Below, piece after piece: positions 28,015-37,173 of a stretch of DNA of 40,134 nt (positions are counted from its first letter, which is position 1; each line of letters opens with the position of its first letter). Origin of the DNA: an uncultured Woeseiaceae bacterium (GTDB lineage: Bacteria > Pseudomonadota > Gammaproteobacteria > Steroidobacterales > Woeseiaceae); contig CAMYIS010000263.1 of NCBI GenBank assembly GCA_947258485.1, positions 1-40,134 on the forward strand, in the 5' to 3' direction. A program made the translations under genes and the position numbers. The notes under the pieces are model-generated. The model searched no databases and was not told the DNA's origin. It was given only the letters and a program-made list of their open reading frames with translations.

Positions 28015-29016
28015 ATGAATTCGAGAGGAAAAGCTCTACGCGGGTTCGCCCCGGTATCCTGGGCGATTTTGCTCGGCGTGCCAGTCTTGCTCGGTGGCCT
28101 TTCTGCCAACCCGGCGCTGGCGCAGAGCCAGACGAAGGGCGACGCCAGCATTCGGCTGGAACTCCAGCACATCAGCACCGGGACGTTTGAGTTCGATATC
28201 GGTGAGGCCGATTACTGGACCACTGATACGCAGGTCGTGTTGATTTCTGGTGACTATGCGATTTCCGATCGCATGACAGTGTTTGGCGCGCTGCCTTACG
28301 TGCGTAAGCGCTTCACCTCGCTGGTAGACTGGGGCGGCGATCCGCACAATCCCAACGATTTCTACTGGGTCGACTTCGTGCCGCCGGACAAGCGCTTCTG
28401 GGATGACGGGGAGTATCACGGCGATTTTCAGGACTTTTCCATTGGCGTTTCCTATGTGCTCACGGAGGAGGGCCCGCTGACTGTTACTCCGTTCATGAGC
28501 TACGGGGTTCCGGTGAGCAACTACCCGTTCTTCGCCAAGGCAGCTATCGGGAAGAATCTCTGGACCCTCCCGGTCGGCGTGTCGCTGAGCTATGTACCGT
28601 ACTTCTCGGACTGGCATTTTGCTGGCAGCATTGCCTACGTCTTCTCCGAGAAACCGATCAATGTCAACGTCGACTATTCGGTGCTCCATTTATCAGCGGG
28701 TTACTGGTTCAAGCCGAATCTTTCGATAAACGCCTTTCTTGCAGGCAAGTACACATGGCAAGGTTATGAGTTCCTGGATTTCGTGGACGATCTCGCCACG
28801 TTCGTTTACCCCGACGATGTCGGCACCGAGGCGTGGTGGCATCACGATCGCCTGTTCGCTGCGAGGCACCTGAATATCGGTGTGGGCTTTGACTATTTCC
28901 TGAACGAGAACTACAAAGTGTCAGGCAGCGGTTATACCGGGATCTGGGCGGAGACGACGAACGTAATCGACTCCGCGTTCACACTTGGCGTGACCCGCTA
29001 CTTCGGCGGCGAATGA
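28015..29016 (+). CDS. Putative outer-membrane beta-barrel protein
   Basis: Signal peptide (LLGGLSANPALAQS), alternating aromatic beta-strand pattern throughout, terminal AFTLGVTRYFGGE. Confidence 0.7.
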   Translation: MNSRGKALRGFAPVSWAILLGVPVLLGGLSANPALAQSQTKGDASIRLELQHISTGTFEFDIGEADYWTTDTQVVLISGDYAISDRMTVFGALPYVRKRFTSLVDWGGDPHNPNDFYWVDFVPPDKRFWDDGEYHGDFQDFSIGVSYVLTEEGPLTVTPFMSYGVPVSNYPFFAKAAIGKNLWTLPVGVSLSYVPYFSDWHFAGSIAYVFSEKPINVNVDYSVLHLSAGYWFKPNLSINAFLAGKYTWQGYEFLDFVDDLATFVYPDDVGTEAWWHHDRLFAARHLNIGVGFDYFLNENYKVSGSGYTGIWAETTNVIDSAFTLGVTRYFGGE

Positions 29017-29100
29017 CCACAAACTGACGTCCTCTACTGTTCAGGCGCTTGCGTCGCAGCGTAGACTTCTTTATCAATTGTCGGCCCGAGATTGCTAGCG

Positions 29101-31179
29101 ATGCCCGAGCAGTCCTTCTTCGCTGAACTTCGAAAACGCAAGGTCGTGCAGGTGGCAGCGATCTATGGCGCCGTGTCCTGGGGCGTGACCGAGGTCGTCG
29201 TCACCGTCACTGAGCAGCTGTTCCTGCCGCAGTGGATATCAACCCTGGCCGTCATCGGTTTCGTTGTCGGATTCCCGGTGGCAATGTTCCTCGCCTGGAT
29301 CTTCGATCTGACTGCCGAGGGTATTCGCCGGACGGAGGTTACGAGTCGCCGCGGGACTGCGAGCATCGCGCTGTCGATGCTGCTGCTGGTCGCCGGAACG
29401 GCTGGACTGTTCTTTCTCATTAAACCGGCGATACAGGAACGTGGCCCGGATTCCGATATACCGATCCTGGCGAACAGCATCGCCGTGTTGCCGTTCGATA
29501 ACGCGAGTCGCAATCCTAACGACACGTACCTGAGCGCGGGCCTAAGCGATGAGTTGCGCGACCAACTCGGACGCGTGTCCGGGCTGCGCATTGCGGCGCG
29601 ATCCTCGTCGATCGCCATTCGTGGGCTCCAGGGCGATGCCATGTTGAGTGCGGCGAAGCTCGGCGTCGCGCACCTGGTCGAAGGCAGCCTGCGGCGTCAG
29701 GGCAATGTACTGCGTGTGTCGGTGCAACTCGTCGACGGCGCAAGCGGTCTGACGATGTGGACGGACTCGTTCGACCGTGGCCCTGCCGAGTTTCTCAGCC
29801 TGCAGCAGGAGATCATGGAGAATATCGTGCACCAACTGCTTCCGGGTTCGACGGAAGCACTGCCGGCGCCAGCGACGCGCAACGCAACTGCCAATGAAGC
29901 TCTGCTCCTCGGCCGTTTCTACGAGCAACAGGTTCGCGCAACCGAGGAAGTTGACACCCGGCTGTTGCTCAAGGCAATTGGTCATTACCGCGACGCGGTC
30001 TACCTCGATCCTGAGTCGGCACTGGTGCACAGTCGTCTGGCCGGTGCGCTCTTGTATCTCGGCGATATCGATGCGGCGGAGGCGCCGATTTTTAAGGCGC
30101 TTTCACTCGATCCGAACCTGTCCGAAGTTCAACATACGTTGGGGCTATACTATTTCGCCCGCGGACTGCCGGAAGCCTATGCGGCATTTGAGCGCGCCGT
30201 GGAACTTGACCCGGACAATGCTGACGCATTAGAGCATTATGCCTTCGTGCGCTGGATTCAGGGCATAGACGATAATGTTGCGGACCTTTACCGCCGAGCG
30301 CTGGAGATCGATCGGCAATCATTGTCGCGCTACGGCAGTCTCGGCCAGATTCTCGGCAATGAGGGTAAGACCGGGAAAGTACTGGAGTTGATCCGTCGCA
30401 TCGAGCAGCGCTTCGAAGGTGCCGATGCCTACCGCCTGATTTCCCTGCTGCTGGAACTGACTGGCAAGGTCGATCAAGCTATCGCCTGGGGTATTCGTGC
30501 GCGCGACCTTGAGACCGGCAATAGCGATCACGTCGAGTGGCTTGCCGAATTGTATGCCGAAATCGGCGATTATGAGACTGCAAGGAAACTGCAGCCGACG
30601 CCCGGCATTGGCCTGCTGTTCAATATGCGCCGCTACGACGAATTGATCGACGCTGCCGAGTTTCTGGTTATTGAAAATCCGGATGATATAGAAATTCGCT
30701 ATCTGTTGGCGTTCGCTTACAACACCGTCGGACAGTACGAAGCCGCGGTGCGGATTCTTAGTTCAACCGGGCTCCCCGAGTCCGTAATGATATTCCCGAG
30801 AACGGACCTGGAATGGAAGGGCTACTTCACGCTGGTCAACGCGACCTTCGGCCTCGGCGAGCTTGAAACCGCGCAGGGTCTGGCGGCCTGGTATTTCAAT
30901 GATCCGACTCATCACGACAACCCCGACTGGTGGATTGAAACCCACCTGGCTTGTAGTCTCGCCGTGCTCGGTCGTGATGTGGAAGCGCTGGACAAACTCG
31001 AACAAACCCTGCGCAGTCCACGCCTGGCCCCCGTATATGCGCTCGAGGATTCCCTCTGTTTCAAGAAGTATGCCGATGATCGCCGCTACCAGGCTGTCGT
31101 CAGGCATTTCCGGGCAAGGCGTGCCGAGTTGCGTGCGCGCTTGCCGGCGACACTGGCGAAATTCGGTGTCAGCCTCTAG
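29101..31179 (+). CDS. TolB/FlgO-like domain plus TPR membrane protein, paralog 1
   Basis: SFFAELRKRKVVQVAAIYGAVSWGVTEVVVTVTEQLFLPQW, TM, NSIAVLPFDNASRNPNDTYLSAGLSDELRDQLGRVSGLRIAARSSS, then TPR repeats. TTG 29092 is an alternative start. Confidence 0.88.
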   Translation: MPEQSFFAELRKRKVVQVAAIYGAVSWGVTEVVVTVTEQLFLPQWISTLAVIGFVVGFPVAMFLAWIFDLTAEGIRRTEVTSRRGTASIALSMLLLVAGTAGLFFLIKPAIQERGPDSDIPILANSIAVLPFDNASRNPNDTYLSAGLSDELRDQLGRVSGLRIAARSSSIAIRGLQGDAMLSAAKLGVAHLVEGSLRRQGNVLRVSVQLVDGASGLTMWTDSFDRGPAEFLSLQQEIMENIVHQLLPGSTEALPAPATRNATANEALLLGRFYEQQVRATEEVDTRLLLKAIGHYRDAVYLDPESALVHSRLAGALLYLGDIDAAEAPIFKALSLDPNLSEVQHTLGLYYFARGLPEAYAAFERAVELDPDNADALEHYAFVRWIQGIDDNVADLYRRALEIDRQSLSRYGSLGQILGNEGKTGKVLELIRRIEQRFEGADAYRLISLLLELTGKVDQAIAWGIRARDLETGNSDHVEWLAELYAEIGDYETARKLQPTPGIGLLFNMRRYDELIDAAEFLVIENPDDIEIRYLLAFAYNTVGQYEAAVRILSSTGLPESVMIFPRTDLEWKGYFTLVNATFGLGELETAQGLAAWYFNDPTHHDNPDWWIETHLACSLAVLGRDVEALDKLEQTLRSPRLAPVYALEDSLCFKKYADDRRYQAVVRHFRARRAELRARLPATLAKFGVSL

Positions 31180-31197
31180 CTACTCGCCGGTTTCAGA

Positions 31198-33285
31198 TCA
31201 AAGTTTGACGCCGAACTCGGCGAGCGTGGTCGGTAGTTTCTCCCTGATCCGGGCGCGGCGCTCTTCCTGGTCACGCAATACGTCGAGATACACAGGATCC
31301 TCGGTGTAAGGCTTGAAACACCACGAGTCGCGCAACACGGGCATGGGCGCAAGGCGCGCGCTTTCCTTGATGCGCGGCAACAGCTCGAGCGCCTCCTCAT
31401 CCCGCCCCATGGCCGCGTAGATGCAGCTCCCGTACAGCGCGATCCAGCCGATGTCGCCGTGTAACCCGGTTTCAACAGCATAGGTCGCGAGGGAATGTCC
31501 GGCTTCATTGGCATCGGGGAGGTCGGATGCAATGAGCGCGCTGATAAGTGTCAACGCTGCTTCAACCTCGGATACAGAGCGGTAAATATCATCGACAAAA
31601 GTTTTTGGTAGTCCGGTAGAACTGTATACATGGATAGCGGATTCGTGCGCGCCTGTATAGTGGTATGCCCGGGCCAGCAGGTAACGGACCTCCATGTCGC
31701 CCGGCCTGTCGATCATCAGGAATTCCGCTTCGTCGATTAACTCAGCGTATCGCCGCATCTGGAACAGAACTCCCAGCGAAGGCGAAGGATCGAATCGAAG
31801 CAGTGTTTCCTCGTCGCCAATGATTGCGTACAGTTCTGCGAGCCTTTCTACATGATCAGGGTTGTCAGGCTCGAGTTCCCGGGCGCGCAGGGTCCACGCA
31901 ATCGACCGGTCAACGTCACCGATCAGTTCGTTAAGCCAGTCGAGGGCTCGGTAGGATTCAGCATCGTCAAAAAGCGTCCGAATATTCTGGATGACCGTCG
32001 GGACCTCACTCGCGCGGCCGGCCCTGCCCAGGAATCCGCCGAGAGAATAATGCCTCTCGAGGGACAATGGATCGAGTTCCAGCGCACGCCGCAACAGCAG
32101 GGCCGGATCGCCGAGTTCCCGACCGGCAATGGTAGTGCCAATCCAGTTCGCGTAGTTCTGCAGCGCATCGGCGTTGTTCGGGTTGAGCTCCACGGCTCTT
32201 CGCCAGGCGGAAGCCACTTCAGGCATGCCGCGTGCCCAGTAGAACTCGCCGAGGGTGTTCTGGACTTCCGATAGATTGGGCTGCAGTGAGAGCGCCCTGA
32301 ATACGTGCGACTCTGCAGTCTCGATCTCGCCCAGGTACAACAAGGCGCCGGCCAGCCGGCTGTGGGCGAGCGCGGACGCCGGATCCGCTTCCGTCGCCTC
32401 GCGGTAAAGACCGATGGCCTTACGCAACGTATCGTCATCACGGACCTGTCGGTCGCGAACCTGGCGCTCGTAGTGCTGCGCGAGCAGCATTAGTTCGTTG
32501 GCGTTTGCGTCCCGGGTGGCCGGCGCGGTGACCACATCCTCGGCGTGTGGCAGTATGCGTCGCACGATCTCATCGGCAATGGTCTGCTGCACGTTGAGCA
32601 ACTCGTTTTCACCCCGTTCGTAGGTGTCGGACCAGACGGCGAGCCCGGTGTGGCCTTCGATCAATTGCACCGATACCCGCAGTCGTCTGCCCTGGCGGCG
32701 CATGCTGCCTTCGACCAGGTGTGCTACGCCGAGCGTATTTGATGCAGCGAGCGCGCCCATGCCGCGTTCGCGTGCAGCCACGGAGGACGAGCGTGCGGCG
32801 ATGCGGAGCTGTGCGACTCGACCGAGCTGGTCTCTAAGCTCATCGCTTAAGCCCTCGCTGAGATAGGCGTCGTCTTCATCCTGGCTGGCGTTCTCGAAAG
32901 GCAGGACCGCGATACTGTTCACCGAAATACCCGGTCTCGAACCAGCCCCGTCGAGCGAGGGTTTTATCAGGAGAAAAAGCCCCGCGGTTCCGGCTACCAA
33001 CAGCACCATCGACAGCGCAATGCTCGCCGTCCCGCGGCGGCTCGTTATGTCTGTTCGCTGGATGCCTTCCGACGTGATGTCGAATGTCCACGACAGGAAC
33101 ATCGCGACCGGGAAACCGACGACGAAGCCGATAACCGCAAGCGTCGATATCCACTGCGGCAGGAACAGTTGCTCGACGACAGTAACAACGATTTCGGTGA
33201 CGCCCCAGGCAACGGCGCCATAGATGGCAGCAGCCTGCAGCACCTTGCGCTTGCGCAATTCGGCGAAAAAGGAACTGCCGCTCAT
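31198..33285 (-). CDS. TolB/FlgO-like domain plus TPR membrane protein, paralog 2
   Basis: Same architecture and length class as paralog 1 (SFFAELRKRKVLQAAAIYGAVAWGVTEIVVTVVEQLFLPQW...). Confidence 0.88.
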   Translation of the reverse strand: MSGSSFFAELRKRKVLQAAAIYGAVAWGVTEIVVTVVEQLFLPQWISTLAVIGFVVGFPVAMFLSWTFDITSEGIQRTDITSRRGTASIALSMVLLVAGTAGLFLLIKPSLDGAGSRPGISVNSIAVLPFENASQDEDDAYLSEGLSDELRDQLGRVAQLRIAARSSSVAARERGMGALAASNTLGVAHLVEGSMRRQGRRLRVSVQLIEGHTGLAVWSDTYERGENELLNVQQTIADEIVRRILPHAEDVVTAPATRDANANELMLLAQHYERQVRDRQVRDDDTLRKAIGLYREATEADPASALAHSRLAGALLYLGEIETAESHVFRALSLQPNLSEVQNTLGEFYWARGMPEVASAWRRAVELNPNNADALQNYANWIGTTIAGRELGDPALLLRRALELDPLSLERHYSLGGFLGRAGRASEVPTVIQNIRTLFDDAESYRALDWLNELIGDVDRSIAWTLRARELEPDNPDHVERLAELYAIIGDEETLLRFDPSPSLGVLFQMRRYAELIDEAEFLMIDRPGDMEVRYLLARAYHYTGAHESAIHVYSSTGLPKTFVDDIYRSVSEVEAALTLISALIASDLPDANEAGHSLATYAVETGLHGDIGWIALYGSCIYAAMGRDEEALELLPRIKESARLAPMPVLRDSWCFKPYTEDPVYLDVLRDQEERRARIREKLPTTLAEFGVKL

Positions 33286-33319
33286 GGTTCAGTAGTCGCG
33301 TAGTTTCGCCGTAAAATAA

Positions 33320-35360
33320 TCAAAGACTGACCCCGTAAGCAGCCAGCGTGGCGGGCAATTTTTTCCGCATTTCAGCACGGCGCTCGTCGACAAGGCCGAG
33401 CATCTCCTCGTAGACAGGCTCCCCCGCGAGCTTCTTCATGCAGACAGCGTCACGAAGGAAAGCATCCCAGGGTAACTGCGGACTGCTCGCGATGCGGGCA
33501 ATGTAATCCAGGGCCTCTTCCTTGCGTCCCATGATGGCGAGACCGCAGCTGGTGTGAAAGTTATACCACCAGCTGCTTCCCTTACCCTGGCTAGCACCGT
33601 GTGTACTCTCGGCGAGCTCTACCGCATAGCTCTTGGTCTCCTCGCTGCCGACACCCTCAAGGGCGTTGATCAGGGTGTATTTTCCCTCGACGTCTGCGCC
33701 AGAGCGAATGTGGCCAAGTGGTTGGCCTGTCGTACTGAGAACGTACAATGCGTCTGTGAACTTACCAACGGCGTTGTAGCCGAAGGCAAGGAGGTAACGG
33801 ACATAGATGTCGTCGGGTTCTTCGATCATGAGATCCGCGGCCACATCGATCAGTGCGGGATAGCGCCGCATATGAAACAACAGGCCGATTCCGGCCTCCG
33901 GCTCCAGCTCGAGCGCTGTCTCAAAATTCCCGATGATCGCGTAGAGTTCGGCCAGTCTGCCGATATGATCAGGATTGTCGGGCTCGAGATTCCTTGCCTT
34001 GAGGGTCCAGGCGATCGCCTCGTCCACCCGACCGATGAGTTCCAGAAGTGAGCCAATCAGCCGATAGGCTTCGACCCTATTGCCGGACTGATCGTTGTCG
34101 AATAGCTCCCGCACGTCACGAATCACGTCGAGCGTTTCGTCAATGTAACCTTCCGCCGCGAAGTAACTGCCAAGGGCTCCGTGCCGGGAGAGAGACAAAC
34201 GGTCAACCTCCACCGCTCGACGCAGTAGATCGGGCCGTCCGTCACGGTCTTTCCGGGTCCAGTGCCACGTCGCGTAGTTGTTCAGGGCGTCAGGATTGTA
34301 AGGGTTGAGTTCAATGGCACGTGCCCATGCGGGACCGGCGTCGGGGAGTCCTTGTGCCCAGTAGTACTGACCCATCGTATTTTGTACTTCCGAGAGGTTC
34401 GGGTCGAGATCCATCGCCCTGTGGGCCGGTCCGGCAGCAGCATCGAGGTCACCCAGGTACAACAGCGCGCCGGCGAGTCGGCTGTGAGCCAGCGCGGAGC
34501 CGGGACGTGGTTACACGGTCAAGTACCTGTTGCTCATAGTGTCTTGCGAGCAACAGCAGCTCATTCGCCGAGGCATTGCTCGTCGCCGGCTTCACAACAA
34601 TTGGCCCGCCGTCAGGAAAAACCTCCATGGCGATGTGCTCAGCAATCATTTCCTGCATGGTCAGGAGTTCACGCGGGCCGCGTGAAAAAGTTTCCGACCA
34701 TAGAGACAGACCGCTTTTCCCCTCGATCAATTGAACAGAGATACGCAGCGTATTGCCTTGGCGACGCACGCTTCCCTCAACGAGGTTGGCGACGCGCAGT
34801 TTTGTGGAAATGGCCAGCGCGTCCATTCGCTGTTCGCGAGCGGCGACCGAGGAGGAGCGAGCGGCGACACGCATACCGGACACGCGACTGAGCTGGTCGC
34901 GAAGCTCGTCGCTGAGCCCTTCGCTCAGGTACGCGTCATCGGGATCCTGTCCGGTGTTTTCGAAGGGCAATACCGCAATGCTGTTGGGCATAACCTCCGG
35001 AGCTGCCGGACCTCGCTCCGTTTCCTGAATAGACGGCTTGATCAGGAGGAACAGGCCTGCGGTTCCGGCGACGAGCAGCGTTATCGACAGTGCGATGCTC
35101 GCCGTTCCGCGGCGGCTCGAGATCGCGGTTCGCTGGATGCCTTCCGACGTGAGGTCGAAGGTCCACGACAGGAACATGGCCACCGGGAAACCGACGACGA
35201 AGCCGATGACGGCCAGCGTCGATATCCACTGCGGCAGAAAGAGCTGCTCGACGACAGTAACAACGATTTCGGTGACGCCCCAGGCAATGGCGCCATAGAT
35301 GGCAGCAGCCTGCAGGACTTTGCGCTTGCGCAATTCGGCAAAGAATGAGGCGCCAGCCAT
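33320..35360 (-). pseudogene. TolB/FlgO-like domain plus TPR membrane protein, paralog 3, frameshifted
   Basis: N-terminal ORF 34449-35360 leaves frame after HYEQQVLDR. The other frame resumes at SALAHSRLAGALLYLGDLDAAAGPAHRAM and runs to 33320. Confidence 0.85.
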
Positions 35361-35431
35361 GATTCAGGTGGTTCGTGCGGCACTGATCATGCAATAAAGC
35401 ATAACCTATCCGAGCGACTGAATATCCGTGT

Positions 35432-35698
35432 CTATTTGCTTCGGTAAATGTCTTTGCGATCCCCGATCTTTATGACGTGCACGATCAACACCGTATCCTC
35501 GATCGTGTAGAGAATGCGATAGCGGCCCTGGCGGAGTCGGTAGCGTTCGAGGCCTGACAGTTTCAGCGCGCCCGGCGGCCGCGGATTGTCAGCCAGTGAC
35601 TGGATACGTTTAACAATTCGGCGTCGATCTGCCTTCGTAGCGATCGACTGAAGTTCTTTGCGAGCAGATTTCTTTATTCGCAGACTATATTTTGCCAC
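35432..35698 (-). CDS. Type II toxin, RelE/ParE family
   Basis: SLRIKKSARKELQSIATKADRRRIVKRIQSLADNPRPPGALKLSGLERYRLRQGRYRILYTIEDTVLIVHVIKIGDRKDIYR. Confidence 0.93.
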   Translation of the reverse strand: MAKYSLRIKKSARKELQSIATKADRRRIVKRIQSLADNPRPPGALKLSGLERYRLRQGRYRILYTIEDTVLIVHVIKIGDRKDIYRSK

Positions 35699-35921
35699 GT
35701 CGTTTCAGGTCCTTAACGACGTCCTCGAAAGCATAGTCTGGCTCCGTTTCGCGAACCTCAAAAGCCTCGATGTCACTGGCATCCTCTGCAAGTGCGGCTT
35801 TGACGGCCTCATTGACGAGTTCCGAAATACTGCGATCCGTCGCTGCGGCTTTGAGCCGCAGCGCACGATGCAGAACCGGTTCAAAGTAGACGGTGGCTCT
35901 CTTCTGGGCCGTTTCACTCAT
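35685..35921 (-). CDS. Ribbon-helix-helix antitoxin
   Basis: KRATVYFEPVLHRALRLKAAATDRSISELVNEAVKAALAED; overlaps the toxin start by 14 nt. Confidence 0.88.
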   Translation of the reverse strand: MSETAQKRATVYFEPVLHRALRLKAAATDRSISELVNEAVKAALAEDASDIEAFEVRETEPDYAFEDVVKDLKRRGKI

Positions 35922-35927
35922 GGCAAA

Positions 35928-35962
35928 AGCATAACGTTGTAACGTTTTGACGTCAAGACGTT
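35928..35962 (-). promoter_or_regulatory. Antitoxin promoter with overlapping operator array
   Basis: Minus strand TTGACG-N17-TATGCT (35956-35951 / 35933-35928). ACGT cores start at 35934, 35942, 35950 and 35958 (8-bp period). 22-bp inverted repeat at 35941-35962 with 20/22 symmetric positions. Confidence 0.75.
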
Positions 35963-36046
35963 CGAAAATTAGAAGCAGTTTCAGGATCGGCGGTCAATAC
36001 CTGCCGGACTTGCCGGTGCCAGTCTCCGTGTGATGAACTGCCAGCG

Positions 36047-36427
36047 GTGGATACCGGAATCAGATTTTTTTGGCTGCTGGCGGGCTTGACGTCGGTCGGC
36101 ATAGGCGCCGCCGGTGTGGTAGTGCCATTGTTGCCGACGACGCCGTTCCTGCTGATCGCTGCCTTCGCGTTCGCGCGTTCTTCGACGCGGCTGAATCGCT
36201 GGTTGCGAGAGCACCGCTCCTTCGGGCCGTTGATCGACAACTGGCACCGCGACGGCAGCATTGACCGCAAAGCGAAACGGATCGCGATCATTGTTCTGTT
36301 GATGACACCGGTGATCACCTGGTTGTTCGGTGTACCGCTATGGATCATTGCGAGTCAGATTGTGGTCTTGGGCGCTGTGGCTGTATTTATCCTGACCCGC
36401 CCCCTGCCGTCCGAAGGCCATCGCTAG
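36047..36427 (+). CDS. DUF454 (YbaN) family membrane protein
   Basis: GVVVPLLPTTPFLLIAAFAFARSSTRLNRWLREHRSFGPLIDNWHRDGSI is typical of DUF454. GTG start. Confidence 0.9.
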   Translation: MDTGIRFFWLLAGLTSVGIGAAGVVVPLLPTTPFLLIAAFAFARSSTRLNRWLREHRSFGPLIDNWHRDGSIDRKAKRIAIIVLLMTPVITWLFGVPLWIIASQIVVLGAVAVFILTRPLPSEGHR

Positions 36428-36466
36428 CAAACGTCACGAACAAGGGTTAGAAGGACAGGAATCTCT

Positions 36467-37156
36467 ATGAGCAGAAAGACAGGAAGCGAACAAGTGAACG
36501 CGGAGACCCGCATCAGTCGAACGAGTCTCATTGCAGCTGCCGTCGTGGTCCTGGTGCTTGCAATCGTGGCAGCGACGTTCCTGTACGAGAGTGACGACAC
36601 TGGGTCTTTGCAAGCGGAGGCCGCGGCGCGCCAGGCAGCCCTCGCGAGCGAGCACTCGCCAACGCTTGGCGACCCGGGTGCCAAGGTGCACATCGTGGAG
36701 TTTCTCGATCCGGCGTGCGAAACCTGCGCCCTGTTTTATCCAATGGTTAAACAATGGATTGCCGAGGTGCCGGGCGAGATCCGTCTTTCGGTTCGCCACG
36801 TCGCATTCCATACCGGCGCGGACTATGCCGTCAGAATCCTGGAAGCAAGCCGAAAACAAGACAAGTACTGGCAGACCCTGGAAGCTCTGCTGGGGTCGCA
36901 AAATCAGTGGACGCAGCACCATACGGTCCAGCCTGACAGAATCGGGCCAGCCATCGCGGGGGTAGGCTTGAATATGGAGCAGCTGATGGCCGACATGAAT
37001 GCGATGGAAGTACTGCTGCGCATCGAACAGGACAAGAAGGACGCCATACTCCTGAAAGTCAGTGCGACGCCGGAATACTTTGTCAATGGCCGGCAGTTAC
37101 CCAGTTTCGGCCAGCAACAATTGGCTGACCTGGTCCGCGAAGAGTTACGAAAATAG
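36467..37156 (+). CDS. DsbA/thioredoxin-like periplasmic protein
   Basis: TM anchor, then KVHIVEFLDPACETCALFYPMVKQWI (CETC) and VSATPEYFVNGRQLPSFG. Confidence 0.85.
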   Translation: MSRKTGSEQVNAETRISRTSLIAAAVVVLVLAIVAATFLYESDDTGSLQAEAAARQAALASEHSPTLGDPGAKVHIVEFLDPACETCALFYPMVKQWIAEVPGEIRLSVRHVAFHTGADYAVRILEASRKQDKYWQTLEALLGSQNQWTQHHTVQPDRIGPAIAGVGLNMEQLMADMNAMEVLLRIEQDKKDAILLKVSATPEYFVNGRQLPSFGQQQLADLVREELRK

Positions 37157-37173
37157 AAGAAATAGACTGCGCG

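Noticed and set aside
33320-33345. aatcaaagactgaccccg, similar to a dispersed motif I recall from other proteobacterial genomes
   Set aside because: Fully explained as the coding 3' end (AYGVSL stop) of paralog 3.
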